A stretch of 64,000 nucleotides of DNA from Desulfuromonas acetexigens (GCF_900111775.1 NZ_FOJJ01000037.1:1-64000); one strand, 5' to 3'. Positions 18,868 to 28,700 are shown, numbered from the stretch's first letter. Notes: a model not told the origin generated them from the sequence alone. A program made the numbers and translations.

Positions 18868-18912
18868 TGCGACGTCGCACCAAATGTCGCAACTGTCGCC
18901 TGCGACGTCGCA
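18868..18912. promoter_or_regulatory. Paired palindromic sites upstream of hsp20 (activator or repressor sites)
   Basis: TGCGACGTCGCA occurs twice (18868-18879 and 18901-18912), with centres 33 bp apart (three helical turns), and TGTCGC half-sites in between at 18885 and 18894. Relative to the proposed sigma-54 start they centre near -90 and -124, the normal range for enhancer-binding proteins. Confidence 0.6.
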
Positions 18913-18923
18913 CTGAAAACAGC

Positions 18924-18956
18924 GAGGCCGGACTCTCTTCTGCAGAATCCGGCCTC
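18924..18956 (-). terminator. Rho-independent terminator of the cytochrome gene
   Basis: GAGGCCGGA and TCCGGCCTC form a 9-bp perfect stem. On the minus strand it is followed by GCTGTTTTC. It lies 34 bp after the cytochrome stop. Confidence 0.7.
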
Positions 18957-18990
18957 GGTTAAGCAACGGGGAAATACGAGAGACGAGTGA

Positions 18991-19944
18991 CTAGCGGCGC
19001 CCTCCCTGGGCATGACACGAGGAGCAGACCCGGAAATCCTTGAAAACGAAAAGCCCGTCGTCATTCAAGAGCAGTTGGTGGCAATCGAGACACTTCTTTC
19101 CCTTGCTTGCAACCAGCAGATGGTGGCGGGTCGGATTGTCGATCGCGCTATTGCGACTGGACAGTAGCGCCGGATCGACAGCACCGCCGTGACAGCCGAG
19201 ACAATCCTCGTTGCTGCCGATATGACCGAAATAGGGAGCTTCGCCGCCGGGGGTGATGACCCCGTCGCCGTTGGTATCGGCCTGGATGTTGTGGATGGAA
19301 AGGGGCGCGTGACACTGCTCGCAGGCGCGAATCGCCAGAGCCGGCTCGGCCAGGGGATTGTGGCACCAGTAGCATCCCCCCGGCTGGGCATAGAAACCCG
19401 TTTCGTGGTGGGTTTCCATGTTGGTCGAGATCGGTTCGCCACTGGCGAAATCCGTCCCCCAGTCGTGGCAGAAACGGCAGGAGCCCTGCCCTTCCGCCCC
19501 GGTGCCGCGGCTGGGCAGGGGGGTGACCATGGTCGCGGCGTAGCTGGGAACATAGTGACCGTCGTCCCGGTTCTGCACCATCGAGCCGTGGCAGTCGACA
19601 CAGTCCCCGGCCAAGGCGCTGTCGGCGAGGTGATGCACCGAGGCGACCCCCGGCTGCTGCTCATGGCATTCGAGACAGCCGACGACGAAAATCCCTTGGT
19701 TAACGAGCACCGGGTTATGGCAGGAATAGCAGGTCAAGCCCTCGTCGGCGGCCAGGGTATGGTGCAGGGTGCCGATATTGCCACCATGACAGGCCCGGCA
19801 GCCGGCTTCATCCAGGTCGTTGAAGACCGCGTCGAAAAGACCGAGATCCTGCCGTACCGGCGGCGGGGTCTCGGCACCGACGGACAGGGGCAGGGAAAGA
19901 AGGACGAGAAAGAACCCGAGAATCGGCAGGACGAACTTGTTCAT
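18991..19944 (-). CDS. Ten-heme periplasmic/outer-surface c-type cytochrome
   Basis: 317 residues; the ATG at 19944 has GGAGG 8 bp upstream. A signal peptide ends at about 'LPLSVGA'. Ten C-x-x-C-H motifs are visible (CRACH, CYSCH, CLECH, CVDCH, CRFCH, CYWCH, CEQCH, CLGCH, CLDCH, CSSCH) together with many extra His residues for bis-His ligation. This is a multiheme electron-transfer protein, probably in the periplasm or exported. A segment near residues 225-235, 'DTNGDGVITPGG', resembles a calcium-binding loop. Single-gene transcript with its own terminator; no oxidoreductase partner is adjacent. The closest family name cannot be fixed from the motifs alone. Confidence 0.93.
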   Translation of the reverse strand: MNKFVLPILGFFLVLLSLPLSVGAETPPPVRQDLGLFDAVFNDLDEAGCRACHGGNIGTLHHTLAADEGLTCYSCHNPVLVNQGIFVVGCLECHEQQPGVASVHHLADSALAGDCVDCHGSMVQNRDDGHYVPSYAATMVTPLPSRGTGAEGQGSCRFCHDWGTDFASGEPISTNMETHHETGFYAQPGGCYWCHNPLAEPALAIRACEQCHAPLSIHNIQADTNGDGVITPGGEAPYFGHIGSNEDCLGCHGGAVDPALLSSRNSAIDNPTRHHLLVASKGKKCLDCHQLLLNDDGLFVFKDFRVCSSCHAQGGRR

Positions 19945-20046
19945 TTGCGACACCTCCGTAGTTGAAATTTTCTAATGTCGAAAACTACAGCCCGATCACC
20001 GGGGTGTCAATGGATTTAATCTCAATTCTCTAATTCGTTCTCGGCC

Positions 20047-21429
20047 TTATTCCGACGAGGACGAATCCGTGGGCGCTTCCCGCAACTGCCGTTGCAGCCG
20101 CCAGGCCAGGACACCAACCAGCACGACGCCGAGGCCGAGCACACCCCAGAGCGTCAGCGTCCGCCAGGACGGCGACGACCGCCGTGGCAGCAAACGCTCC
20201 GGACCGCCCAGGGTGACGACATCACCGGGGACGAGGCGTTCCGGCGCCGGAACGCCTGCTCCGGCGATTTCGGCGCTGTGCAACAGTTCGGCGCCGGCGG
20301 TTGGGGGGGAGTTCAGGTTGGCGTTGCCGTAAGCGAGCAGGAAGGGTCCGGTGCCGCGCACCAGAAAGCACAGACGATCGGGCCGCCAGCCGAATTCCAG
20401 ACGGGCCCCGGCGAGACCGTCATCGGAGCGCAAAAACCAGTAGCGGTCGCGGGACGCGGTCAGCGGCAGTTCCGCGCTGACCAGTTCCCGCTCACCAAAA
20501 CGCAGCCGGTAAACCAGCGCCTCGGCGCGATGACGCCCCGGCCCTTCGGGATTTGCTCCGGAGGAGAGGCGCAGGCGCGCCAGATTGTTGGCTTCGGCGA
20601 AGGTCACGCGCAGAGCGGCGACGGGGAGGCGCCCACCGAGATCGACCCGCGACAGCCCCGGCGTCTCCGCCAACGGGGTCGCCGTCACCGGCAACCACTG
20701 GCGAATCTCCGGCAGGGTGGCGTGACTGGGGCGCGCCGAGGCGACCACCCGCGCCGGTTCGAGCAGCGGTGCGCTCCCGCTCCAGCGCAGACGCAGATAC
20801 CGTCCCGGCGCCGTCGGCAGGTCGATGCGCCGGTGCTCCAGGCGCCGCCCCTGATAGTCGAGGCGGGCGAGGACAACGCGGGTCAGCGGTCGCCAATCCT
20901 TCAACTGGTCGCTCGTCGCCACCTCGACTTCGCCGAAAAAGTCGCCGCCATCCTCCCAATCCAACTCCACCTGAGCGACGGAAAAATCCAATCCGCCCAG
21001 ATCGAGCAGATAACCGGAAACAGGCACCTTCGTAGTCGGTTCCGCCTGAGAACGGGTCTGAATCTCCACCCGCCAGTCGCCGGGAGCCTCGGCGACGCGC
21101 ACCGCCAGGGCCTCGTCGGCGTCATCGGCGGCACGCAAGGGGAAGAAGGGAACGGCCCGCGCCGCGCCGGGGGTCTCCGTCACGACCGCCTCGGGCCCGC
21201 GCAGCAGATGCGGCACTTCCTCGCCGGCGCTGTTGAAGACCCGCAGATCTCCGAGATCGGCCCGGGTCAGGGTGTGATAGACCGCCAGCGGCAGTTCCAC
21301 CTCGGCGAAGGGCGTGGCGCCGCTCGGTGTCAGCGGCAGGCCGTAGGCGAAATCCTCGGGCAGACTCCGGCCGTAAGCCGGGGCGCCAACGACGAAGCAG
21401 AGCAGCACGGCGATCAGCAAAGGCTTCAT
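20047..21429 (-). CDS. DUF3999 family envelope protein
   Basis: 460 residues starting at the ATG 21429, which overlaps the DUF2339 stop by 4 bp. An N-terminal signal peptide (about residues 1-20) precedes a large periplasmic beta-rich region; the hallmark 'FAYGLPLTPSGATPFAEVELP' region and 'GDLRVFNSAGEEVPH' near residues 55-70 match DUF3999. One C-terminal membrane helix ('LWGVLGLGVVLVGVLAWRL') anchors it. DUF3999 proteins regularly accompany DUF2339 proteins, so the pair probably forms an inner-membrane complex. Function unknown. Confidence 0.85.
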   Translation of the reverse strand: MKPLLIAVLLCFVVGAPAYGRSLPEDFAYGLPLTPSGATPFAEVELPLAVYHTLTRADLGDLRVFNSAGEEVPHLLRGPEAVVTETPGAARAVPFFPLRAADDADEALAVRVAEAPGDWRVEIQTRSQAEPTTKVPVSGYLLDLGGLDFSVAQVELDWEDGGDFFGEVEVATSDQLKDWRPLTRVVLARLDYQGRRLEHRRIDLPTAPGRYLRLRWSGSAPLLEPARVVASARPSHATLPEIRQWLPVTATPLAETPGLSRVDLGGRLPVAALRVTFAEANNLARLRLSSGANPEGPGRHRAEALVYRLRFGERELVSAELPLTASRDRYWFLRSDDGLAGARLEFGWRPDRLCFLVRGTGPFLLAYGNANLNSPPTAGAELLHSAEIAGAGVPAPERLVPGDVVTLGGPERLLPRRSSPSWRTLTLWGVLGLGVVLVGVLAWRLQRQLREAPTDSSSSE

Positions 21430-24113
21430 GAATCCTCCCGATCCCGGTCCGCCCGTCCCGGCAGCGGCGCCAGATAGCCGACGGCCAGGCAGAGGAGGCC
21501 GACGCCGATAAAGGAAACGATCCGCTCCACGGTACTGGTCCGGGCCAGATCGAAGATAAAGAGTTTGACCATGACCACCCCGATCAGCCCGGCGCCGGTC
21601 CACCACAGGGTTCGCAGCCCCTTGCGCGCCGCCCAGAGCATCACCGCCAGGGCGCTCAGGGTCCAGAAGATGGAGAAGGAGGTCTGCGCCAGATCGGAGG
21701 CGAGCAGCGCCCGCGGACGGAAGGGCACCTCCCCCCAGTGGTGGAGGGTGCGGACGAGCATGGCGTTGAGCCAGAAGAAGGCCGTCGCCCCGGCGAGGAT
21801 AATCCGCGGGCGCCGCCGCATTCCCAGCGGCTCAAGGCCGAGCCGCGTCGTCAGGGTCAGGCTCCAGAAGGCAACCGCCAGCAGCACCAACGCCTGCGCC
21901 AGATCGAAGGGGTTGAGCAGGGGCAGGTAGGGGAGCGGCCAGGGATCGCCGGGGCTGAAAAGGTTCGCCCCCAGGGTGCCGAGCCAGAGATAGCCGACGA
22001 TCGGCAGCAACCCCGGATAGAGATAGTCCCGGCGGAAGGAAGAAAGCGGCCAGCGCGGGGAATTCCACAGCCGGCAGAGGCCGAGGACGAAGGCCGACGG
22101 GAGGATGCCAAGCACCGCCAGAAACCAGGTACCGGCGCCGCCTACGCCATGATCGGTCCACCAGGCCGCCTCCCAGGTGACGAGCAGGATTAGCAGCCAG
22201 AGCAGGCCGAGATGGGGATAGCGCAGATAGGCGGCGACAGCGATCCGCTCATCCCGATAGAGCAGCAGATAGTGGAGGAGCAGGGCCAGGGGCCAGGCGA
22301 GAAAGCCGCCGTGGAGCGACGGTGGACCGTGAAATTCCAACGCCGTGAAGAGCAGTACCAGCGCCATGACCGGCACCAGACCAAGGTAGACCCGGCGTAG
22401 GTACGGCCAATCGAGCCGCGCCCCAAGCCAAAAGGCGGCTCCGGCGGAGAGGGCGCAGAAAGTCAGGGCCTGGGCGGGACGCAGGGCAAAGGGGGCGAAG
22501 CGGCCGATTTCATGAAGTCCGGCGCCGAACCACCAGCACAGCCCCCAGGCTAGCGTCAGGAGGCTCTCCAGCATCGACGTCGGAAACTCCCCGGCCCGCC
22601 GCCACAGACACCAGGCGCTGAAAAGCCCGGCCAAGGCGACGAGCAGCGCGCCAAGGCAGAGGCCGTTGAGGACCGGCAGGCCGGTCACCGTTCCCGGCAA
22701 CGCCGTCAGGAAGGAAGCGCCGGCCAGCACCTGAAGAATCAGGCCGAAGATCCGGGGCGTGCGACGCTGCTGCTTGAGGGCGATCCAGACCAGCGCCGCT
22801 CCCTCCAGCGCCCAGGCCGCCGAGGTCCAGCGCCCGTCCAGGGCCAGGGGGATGGCCACTGTGGCGAAGACGACGCCGGTGGCGAGAAAGGCCTCGATCA
22901 GGGTGCGCAGGGCGGGCTGTCCCTGCCGCCACAGCCGCCAGGCTAGGCCGACATAGATCAGCCCTAGGGCCAGGGCCGACCAGGCCAGGCCGTAAGCGTA
23001 GGGCCGGACCAGCACCGCCTGCAGGGCGAAGGCGACGATCGGCGTGCCGAAAACCAGGGTACCGTCGATGTAGCCCTTGAGGTTGAGCGGCTGGTTGCGG
23101 GCGAAAAGGAGGCCGAGGGCGAGATAGAAGAGGAAAAAGAGGATCAGGAAGGGCTCGGTGGTGGCGAACATCTCCGGCCGGTAGTTGCCCGCGCCCCAGA
23201 GAGCGCCGATGCCGAAGGTGAAGAAAAATCCGAGCAGGTTCAGTTCCCGCCAAGAACGATGACGGGCGGTATAAAGAATGCCGACATTGAGCAGGGCGTA
23301 ATAGCTGAAAAGGAGCACATGGCTGCCGCCGCCGGTGGAGGTCAGCACTGGCGCCAGAAAACCGCCGACGATGCCGAGCACCGCCAGCACCCGGGCGTTC
23401 TGGGCGATGGCCAGAGTCGCCGAGGCGATGGCGAGAACGATCAGCAACGGCAGGGCGAACCCGGCCGGGAACAGCTGGTAAAGCTTCATCGCCGCGAAGA
23501 TCGCCAGATAGAGGATGCCGATCGCCGCCCCTTGCAGGATCAGGGCGTAGCCGGGGCGTTTCAACCGCAACTGCCAGCCGAACAGGAGCAGGGCGACAGC
23601 GCCGAGGCTGACCCCAAGCAGGCGCAGTTCGATCGGCACCAGATTCCGTTCGGCCGAGTATTTGAGCAAAAAGGCGACGCCGAAAAAGAGCACCACCGCC
23701 CCGGCCCGCACCACCACATTGCCGCCGGTGAAATAGGCGACGAAAATGTTCCACCATTCGTTTTGCTTGGAGGATTCCGGGCCGGTGCGGGGCGCGGATG
23801 GCTGGAACGACGGTCGGGGTTGGATAGATGGTGGGGCGGGCAATTCCACCGCCGGTGGTGGCGCCTCCGGCGTGAAGATGAAATCGTCGGCGGCGGGCTG
23901 CGCAACCGTCGGGGCGGATTCGGAAGCAGCGACCCCGCCTTGGGCTTCGGCCAGTTGCCGCTCCAAAGCGGCCAGGCGCTTGCCCAGACGCAGATGGCGC
24001 AGCCAGAAAATCCCGAGAAAGGCCCCGAGCAGGGCACCAGCCACCTCCCGACTGTGCTCGGAAAAAAGCCAGGCCCCGCCGATCAGCCCCACCAGCCCCG
24101 CGATGAAATACAT
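21426..24113 (-). CDS. DUF2339 family polytopic membrane protein
   Basis: 895 residues. After a short membrane segment and a cytoplasmic coiled/Pro-rich stretch (about 40-110) come some 20 or more hydrophobic helices to the C-terminus. The first core block has '[22 protein letters not shown]' (motif L-L-K-Y-x-x-E), the signature of DUF2339, followed by '[20 protein letters not shown]' type helices. Such giant membrane proteins are widespread in Proteobacteria and have no established role. It is upstream of and overlaps DUF3999. A sigma-54 activator gene begins beyond it on the same strand, 24 bp upstream. Confidence 0.87.
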   Translation of the reverse strand: MYFIAGLVGLIGGAWLFSEHSREVAGALLGAFLGIFWLRHLRLGKRLAALERQLAEAQGGVAASESAPTVAQPAADDFIFTPEAPPPAVELPAPPSIQPRPSFQPSAPRTGPESSKQNEWWNIFVAYFTGGNVVVRAGAVVLFFGVAFLLKYSAERNLVPIELRLLGVSLGAVALLLFGWQLRLKRPGYALILQGAAIGILYLAIFAAMKLYQLFPAGFALPLLIVLAIASATLAIAQNARVLAVLGIVGGFLAPVLTSTGGGSHVLLFSYYALLNVGILYTARHRSWRELNLLGFFFTFGIGALWGAGNYRPEMFATTEPFLILFFLFYLALGLLFARNQPLNLKGYIDGTLVFGTPIVAFALQAVLVRPYAYGLAWSALALGLIYVGLAWRLWRQGQPALRTLIEAFLATGVVFATVAIPLALDGRWTSAAWALEGAALVWIALKQQRRTPRIFGLILQVLAGASFLTALPGTVTGLPVLNGLCLGALLVALAGLFSAWCLWRRAGEFPTSMLESLLTLAWGLCWWFGAGLHEIGRFAPFALRPAQALTFCALSAGAAFWLGARLDWPYLRRVYLGLVPVMALVLLFTALEFHGPPSLHGGFLAWPLALLLHYLLLYRDERIAVAAYLRYPHLGLLWLLILLVTWEAAWWTDHGVGGAGTWFLAVLGILPSAFVLGLCRLWNSPRWPLSSFRRDYLYPGLLPIVGYLWLGTLGANLFSPGDPWPLPYLPLLNPFDLAQALVLLAVAFWSLTLTTRLGLEPLGMRRRPRIILAGATAFFWLNAMLVRTLHHWGEVPFRPRALLASDLAQTSFSIFWTLSALAVMLWAARKGLRTLWWTGAGLIGVVMVKLFIFDLARTSTVERIVSFIGVGLLCLAVGYLAPLPGRADRDREDS

Positions 24114-24137
24114 GCCCCCTCCCCGGTTTCTGATCCC

Positions 24138-25586
24138 TTAATCCTCGCTTCGTTCCGCTTCGTCCAGACCGTCCAACTCTTCCCGACCCAGACCGAGCCG
24201 CTCCAGATGGCGATAGAGCGTCGCCCGATGCACCCCCAACCGGCGGGCGGCGGCGCTGAGATTTCCGCCTTCGGCCCGGTAGGCCCGACGGATCGCCCCT
24301 TCGGAAAGTTCCACCGGCCGCGAACTTTCCACAGGCGCCGAGAGCGGCGGCGAAAGGAGCAGGCGCTCGCTTGCCAGGGGATAGGGGGGCGTCACCACCC
24401 GCGCTTCCCGCGGCGCCTCCCCCCATTCGCCGGGGGAGAAGTTCTGCCGCTCGCGAATCCACTCGGCGAAGGCGCGGGCGCCGATCACCTCGCCTCCCGT
24501 CTCGATGCAGACCCGCTCGAGCACGTTGCGCAGTTCGCGGACATTGCCTGGCCAGAGGTAGGACTGCAACAGGGCGACGGCCTCGTTGGTCAGGCGTTCG
24601 ATGCGGCGGCCGTATTTGCTGTTGAATTGCCGGAGAAAATGCTCCGCCAGCAAAGGGATATCCTCGCTCCGTTGGCGCAGGGGCGGCAAGTGGATGCGCA
24701 GCACCGACAGGCGATGATAGAGATCGGCGCGAAAGCGGTTCTGACCCACCGCCTGTTCCAGCGCCACGTTGGTGGCGCATACCACGCGCACATCGACCGG
24801 ATATTCTTGCTCGCCGCCGACCCGTTCGACCCGTTTCTCCTCCAGCACCCGCAGCAGCCGAGTCTGGGTGTGCAGCGGCATATCGCCGATCTCGTCGAGA
24901 AAGAGGGTGCCACCGTCGGCCCGCTCGAAACGCCCCTTGTGAGTGCGCAGGGCGCCGGTGAAGGCTCCCTTTTCATGGCCGAAAAGTTCCGATTCGAGCA
25001 GCTCCTCGGAAATCGCCGAGCAGTTCACCGCCACATAGGGCCCCGCCGCACGGCCGCTTCCCTCGTGCAGGGCGCGGGCGACCAACTCCTTGCCGGTGCC
25101 GGTCTCGCCGGTGATGACGACCGAGGCCTCGGTCGGAGCGTAGAGGGCGATCTTGCGAAAGACCTCGCGAATAGCGGCGCTCTCCCCGATCAGTCCGGCG
25201 AAAGCGGGCGATGGCTCACTCCGGTCCGCCCGATCTGGACGAAACCGCACATGCACGAGCTGACCGCTGTAATCCTCGGCCAGCCCGGCGGGGAAGAGAT
25301 CGGCCAGCAGATCCGCCCGCGCCCCGGGAAAACGCATCCGGATGCCGGTCAGCGGCCGCTCCCGGCTCGCCGCCTCGGTCACCAGCTCTACCAGGGACGG
25401 CACCGTCCCGGCCAGAGCCCGATCCAATTCCATCCCCTTCAAGCTTTCCACCGGCCGGTCGAGCAGCTCGGCCAGCCGTTCCGAAACCCGGACCAGGCGC
25501 GGACGCCCCTCCGGCCGGACCAGCACCACCAGATCGGGGGTGGCGGCCGGGAGATCGCTCTCGATTATCGGCGGGGCGTCGTTCAT
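24138..25586 (-). CDS. Sigma-54-dependent transcriptional activator (PAS-AAA-Fis)
   Basis: 482 residues from the ATG 25586, whose ribosome site is weak. A PAS-like sensor region (about 15-120) is followed by the AAA+ domain with Walker A 'GETGTGKE', '[10 protein letters not shown]' (the sigma-54-contacting loop), Walker B '[11 protein letters not shown]' and '[20 protein letters not shown]'. The C-terminal Fis-type helix-turn-helix is '[20 protein letters not shown]'. No receiver domain, so it responds to a ligand or partner at the PAS. It lies just upstream of the DUF2339/DUF3999 genes on the same strand (24 bp), suggesting it controls or is cotranscribed with them; targets are not proven. 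Confidence 0.92.
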   Translation of the reverse strand: MNDAPPIIESDLPAATPDLVVLVRPEGRPRLVRVSERLAELLDRPVESLKGMELDRALAGTVPSLVELVTEAASRERPLTGIRMRFPGARADLLADLFPAGLAEDYSGQLVHVRFRPDRADRSEPSPAFAGLIGESAAIREVFRKIALYAPTEASVVITGETGTGKELVARALHEGSGRAAGPYVAVNCSAISEELLESELFGHEKGAFTGALRTHKGRFERADGGTLFLDEIGDMPLHTQTRLLRVLEEKRVERVGGEQEYPVDVRVVCATNVALEQAVGQNRFRADLYHRLSVLRIHLPPLRQRSEDIPLLAEHFLRQFNSKYGRRIERLTNEAVALLQSYLWPGNVRELRNVLERVCIETGGEVIGARAFAEWIRERQNFSPGEWGEAPREARVVTPPYPLASERLLLSPPLSAPVESSRPVELSEGAIRRAYRAEGGNLSAAARRLGVHRATLYRHLERLGLGREELDGLDEAERSED

Positions 25587-25760
25587 GGCATCGTCCGGAG
25601 GAATGGGGGCGGCACATGGGGCGAATACAATCGAAGGAACTTCCGGCAATCTAACCACGCCGGCGAAGAAGCGCAAGGATTGACGGGCCCTCCCCGCTCG
25701 GCTATTAATGGCAGACCGACCGCGACCTTCAACCACGCAACGACTACGGAAGGATTGAGT

Positions 25761-26075
25761 ATGGCCTGGTTTTACCTGGTGCTGGCGGGACTGTTCGAAA
25801 TCGGCTGGGCGGTGGGACTCAAATACACCGTCGGCTTCACCCGCCTCTTGCCGTCTCTGTGGACCCTGGCAGCCATGGCCCTGAGTTTCATGCTGCTCAG
25901 CCAGGCCCTGAAGACGTTGCCCATCGGCACCGCCTACGCCATCTGGACCGGCATCGGCGCCGCCGGCACCGCCCTCTTCGGCATGCTTTTTCTCGGCGAA
26001 CCCCGGGAAGTCGCGCGCCTGCTCTGCCTGCTGCTGATCCTCGCCGGCATCGCCGGGCTTAAAATGAGCGCCTGA
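25761..26075 (+). CDS. sugE: Small multidrug resistance family exporter, Gdx (SugE) type
   Basis: 104 residues with four predicted membrane helices and the essential Glu13 in '[15 protein letters not shown]'. The third-helix signature '[15 protein letters not shown]' is that of SugE/Gdx guanidinium exporters rather than EmrE. It functions as a dual-topology or antiparallel dimer in the inner membrane. It is divergent from the sigma-54 regulator. I looked for a guanidine riboswitch in the 174-bp leader and saw none. The ATG follows an AAGGATTGAGT ribosome site. Confidence 0.92.
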   Translation: MAWFYLVLAGLFEIGWAVGLKYTVGFTRLLPSLWTLAAMALSFMLLSQALKTLPIGTAYAIWTGIGAAGTALFGMLFLGEPREVARLLCLLLILAGIAGLKMSA

Positions 26076-26089
26076 ATCCGCGCGTTCCG

Positions 26090-26311
26090 TCAGTCCTGCA
26101 ACTCCAGGGACGACTGCTGCACACTGCCGCAATCGGGGCAGCGGAAGACCCGGGTGTCGTGCCACCAGGGTTCCGGCCCCCAGTAGGTGGGATTTTCGAA
26201 AGAATTGAGATGCTCGACATCATTGAAACGCTTCGGCGCGTTGCACTGCGAACAATGCAACCAGACCCGCCCATCGTTGCAAGCCATGAGAAATTCACCG
26301 GGATTGGACAT
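26090..26311 (-). CDS. Small zinc-ribbon-like protein
   Basis: 73 residues from the ATG 26311 with GAGGAG upstream; the longer overlapping frame is not needed. Two C-x-x-C pairs ('CSQC' near residue 20 and 'CPDC' near 58) make a probable zinc ribbon, separated by an aromatic segment '[16 protein letters not shown]'. No family recognised. Convergent with sugE, 14 bp apart. Confidence 0.7.
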   Translation of the reverse strand: MSNPGEFLMACNDGRVWLHCSQCNAPKRFNDVEHLNSFENPTYWGPEPWWHDTRVFRCPDCGSVQQSSLELQD

Positions 26312-26448
26312 TTCACGCTCCTCTGAAAAAAGCCTGGCCGCAGGATAGCGCAAGGGCGGGCGCGGAACAACCGGGAAAAGGATCGTCGCGGATTCCGTAA
26401 TTACCGGGCAACAGCTCCGAAGATCACTCCCCTCCCAAGGAAAACCCC

Positions 26449-27339
26449 ATGTACGGCTACTTCGACTACGACCACCCCCTCTTTCGCCCACCGAGCGAGG
26501 CGCACAGCCTGATCTTTCAGATCACCCTCGGCTGCTCGCGCAACCGCTGCACTTTCTGCGGCATGTACAAGGGCAAACCCTTCCGCGTTCGCCCGGTCGC
26601 GGAGATCCGCGCCGAGACCGAAGGCATCCCGCCGGCGCACCGGCCGCATATCCAGCGGATCTTTCTCGCCGACGGCGACGCCCTGATCTATCCCCAAAAG
26701 GGCCTGCTGGAGATTCTCGACGAGCTCAATCGCGCCTTTCCCCGCCTGACCCGGATCGGCGCCTACGCCTCCCCCGCCAGCCTCGCGGGCAAAACCGGCG
26801 AAGACCTCGCCGCCCTGCGGGAACGGAAGCTGCGCATCCTCTACTTCGGGCTGGAAAGCGGCGACGACGCCACCCTGGGCGCCATCGACAAAGGCTATGG
26901 CGGCACGGAGATGCTCGCCTTCTGCCGCAAGGCGCAAGCCGCGGGGATGAAGCTGTCGGTGACGGCGATCCTCGGCCTGGCCGGGGCGGAGCGCTCGCGG
27001 GAACACGCCCGGGCGACGGCGGAATGGATCACCGCCCTCTCCCCGGAATACTTTTCGCTCCTCACCCTCTTCCATCGCCACAACGACGACTTCCTGCGCG
27101 GCATCACCCCCCTGAGCCGGGGCGGCATTCTCGAAGAAGCGAGCGAACTGCTGCGGCATCTCGTCCCCCGCCGCACCATTTTGCGTTCCAACCACGTCTC
27201 CAACTTTCTGCAGCTGGCCGGCAGCTACCCCAAGGACCGGCAGACGCTCATCGACCAGGTCGAAGCCGCCATCGCCCGCGCCCGGCGCCGGCCCGAGTGG
27301 TACGACGAGATTCCGGACTATCGGGAAGAAATCTACTGA
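26449..27339 (+). CDS. Radical SAM protein of unknown substrate
   Basis: 296 residues. The cluster motif is C-x4-C-x2-C ('GCSRNRCTFCGMYKG', residues 29-43), the spacing seen in a particular clade of short radical SAM proteins. Further core segments are 'IFLADGDALIYP', 'YFGLESGDDATLGAIDKG' and 'LSVTAILGLAGAERS'. There is no B12 domain. The ATG follows AAGGAAAA. Products of this clade are often annotated only as radical SAM proteins, and the neighbours do not suggest a pathway. Confidence 0.85.
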   Translation: MYGYFDYDHPLFRPPSEAHSLIFQITLGCSRNRCTFCGMYKGKPFRVRPVAEIRAETEGIPPAHRPHIQRIFLADGDALIYPQKGLLEILDELNRAFPRLTRIGAYASPASLAGKTGEDLAALRERKLRILYFGLESGDDATLGAIDKGYGGTEMLAFCRKAQAAGMKLSVTAILGLAGAERSREHARATAEWITALSPEYFSLLTLFHRHNDDFLRGITPLSRGGILEEASELLRHLVPRRTILRSNHVSNFLQLAGSYPKDRQTLIDQVEAAIARARRRPEWYDEIPDYREEIY

Positions 27340-27448
27340 ATCGCGGCATTTGACTTGCCCGGCCGCGGTGATAGACCTGTAAACGGAAGCGGGGAGCAGG
27401 GAATGCCCCCGCAAGGTTCGCAAATGACGACGAGGCAAGGAGGAAATC

Positions 27449-27814
27449 ATGAACAATGCGAAATGGATGGCGGCCCTGGCGGTCGGCGCGCTGCTGCTGG
27501 CCGGAACCCAGGCCCTGGCCGCCGAGCAGGCGCAGACCCGGGAAGAGACGCAAGTACGGGAAGAGGTTTACGGCAGCCAGCTGATGACCCCGCAGGAGCG
27601 CAACGAGTATCAGACGCGGATGCGGGCGGCGGCAAGCGAGGAGGAACGGGAGCGGATTCGCGCCGAGCATCACGAGCGCATGAAAATCCGCGCCCGGGAG
27701 CAGGGGCTGAGCCTGCCCGACGAGCCGCCGGCGCACGGCATGCACAAGGGCATGGGTTCCGGCGGCGGCATGGGCATGGGCCCCGGCGGGGGGATGGGCA
27801 AGGGGCGCTATTGA
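27449..27814 (+). CDS. Small secreted protein with Gly/Met/His-rich tail
   Basis: 121 residues from an ATG with AGGAGG. A clear signal peptide ends at 'TQALA' (about residue 25). The middle is charged helix with 'YGSQLMTPQERNEYQ' and 'EEERERIRAEHHERMK', the pattern of a conserved small periplasmic protein family that somewhat resembles LTxxQ/Spy-type periplasmic chaperones. The tail is repetitive Gly/Met ('GGGMGMGPGGGMGKG'), suggesting metal binding or flexible surface. Followed by a strong terminator, so it is a single-gene unit. Confidence 0.65.
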   Translation: MNNAKWMAALAVGALLLAGTQALAAEQAQTREETQVREEVYGSQLMTPQERNEYQTRMRAAASEEERERIRAEHHERMKIRAREQGLSLPDEPPAHGMHKGMGSGGGMGMGPGGGMGKGRY

Positions 27815-27847
27815 GTTGCCGGAAAATTGAGAACTGAAAATCGACAG

Positions 27848-27879
27848 GGGCGGATGGTTGCGACCATCCGCCCTTTTTT
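27848..27879 (+). terminator. Rho-independent terminator
   Basis: GGGCGGATGGT and ACCATCCGCCC form a perfect 11-bp stem with a 4-base loop and a T6 run. It ends the + strand small secreted protein gene and may work weakly for the convergent gene. Confidence 0.92.
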
Positions 27880-27886
27880 CATGGGG

Positions 27887-28258
27887 TCATTCCCCCTCGG
27901 TGGCGCCCTTGCCCGGCAAACTCCAGACCAGGGCGAGGGCCCAGCCGATGACCGACCAGCCGGTGAGCAGATTCAGCGCAAAAATCCCCCGCCGGTTCGG
28001 ATGCCCCTTTGTGAAAGCCAGAAGCGCCGGCACCAGGTAGACGACAAGCCCGAGCAGCAAAAAGAGCGCCCGATCCCAGCGGGCGAAATAGGTAAAAACC
28101 TCCACCGCCCACCGATAGCCGTCCGTCGCGGCGGCAACCGAAACCGACCAGAGAAAGCCGACGACCGGCACCAGAATGTAATAGACAACGGCAACGACCA
28201 GGCCGACGGCGACGACATTGACCAACAGGTTCAGCAGGCGGGAACGATCGAACGGCAA
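27887..28258 (-). CDS. Membrane protein with superinfection-immunity-like domain
   Basis: 123 residues. The start is TTG at 28258 (AAAGGAG 6 bp upstream); no ATG exists nearby. Three hydrophobic segments lie at about 10-38, 60-82 and 90-113. The last has 'IFALNLLTGWSVIGWALALVW', the hallmark of the pfam superinfection-immunity family, named for T4 Imm but found mainly in chromosomal proteins with no phage link. A role in blocking phage DNA entry is possible but not supported by context. It lies 31 bp upstream of the vapC stop. Confidence 0.75.
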   Translation of the reverse strand: MPFDRSRLLNLLVNVVAVGLVVAVVYYILVPVVGFLWSVSVAAATDGYRWAVEVFTYFARWDRALFLLLGLVVYLVPALLAFTKGHPNRRGIFALNLLTGWSVIGWALALVWSLPGKGATEGE

Positions 28259-28289
28259 GGGTTTCTCCTTTCGTGAACGTAGCGGGAAC

Positions 28290-28700
28290 TCAATGGGTGG
28301 GGGCGATGAGCGCTAGGGTCGGAAAGTAGGTCCGGTAGCGTGCCCGGTCGCGGGTGAGCAGGGGATAACCGGAAACCGCGGCATGGGCGCCGATGAAAAA
28401 ATCCGGCAAGGGAGAGGTTCGCGTTCCACCGCTCCGACGGTAATCCAGAAAGACTTTGCCGGCCAGAAACAACGCTTCTCGCGGCATGGGCAGGTGCGCA
28501 AAGTTGCCGCAACTCAACATCTCGTCCAATTCCTCGATCCGCCAAAAACCGATGGAAATTTCTGCATAAACCACATCGTTGATGAACAAGGGGCCGGTTT
28601 TGGCGTAGCATTGCAACATCTCCTCCGACCAGTCGCCCCAGTTCGGATCGTCGGTGACCAGATCGAGAATGATGTTGGAATCGACTAAAACTCCACTCAT
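28290..28700 (-). CDS. vapC: PIN-domain toxin, VapC type
   Basis: 136 residues from the ATG 28700, which overlaps the antitoxin stop by 4 bp. The PIN acidic residues are present: Asp in 'VLVDSNIILDL' (residue about 7), Glu in 'DVVYAEISIGF' (about 46) and Asp in 'PLPDFFIGAHA' (about 99). VapC toxins are Mg-dependent RNases that cut tRNA or rRNA. The C-terminal block 'YPLLTRDRARYRTYFP' is also typical. Looks intact. Confidence 0.9.
   Translation of the reverse strand: MSGVLVDSNIILDLVTDDPNWGDWSEEMLQCYAKTGPLFINDVVYAEISIGFWRIEELDEMLSCGNFAHLPMPREALFLAGKVFLDYRRSGGTRTSPLPDFFIGAHAAVSGYPLLTRDRARYRTYFPTLALIAPTH

Noticed and set aside
22510-24780. Long minus-strand frame overlapping DUF2339 and the sigma-54 regulator
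   Set aside because: Arg/Pro/Gly-rich out-of-frame reading of two well-supported genes.
25600-25760. Guanidine riboswitch upstream of sugE
   Set aside because: I looked for guanidine-I conserved segments and paired ACGR-loop hairpins; neither is present.
27340-27448. c-di-GMP riboswitch in front of the small secreted protein
   Set aside because: A GCGGGG...CCCCGC hairpin is present but not the conserved GEMM core sequence.
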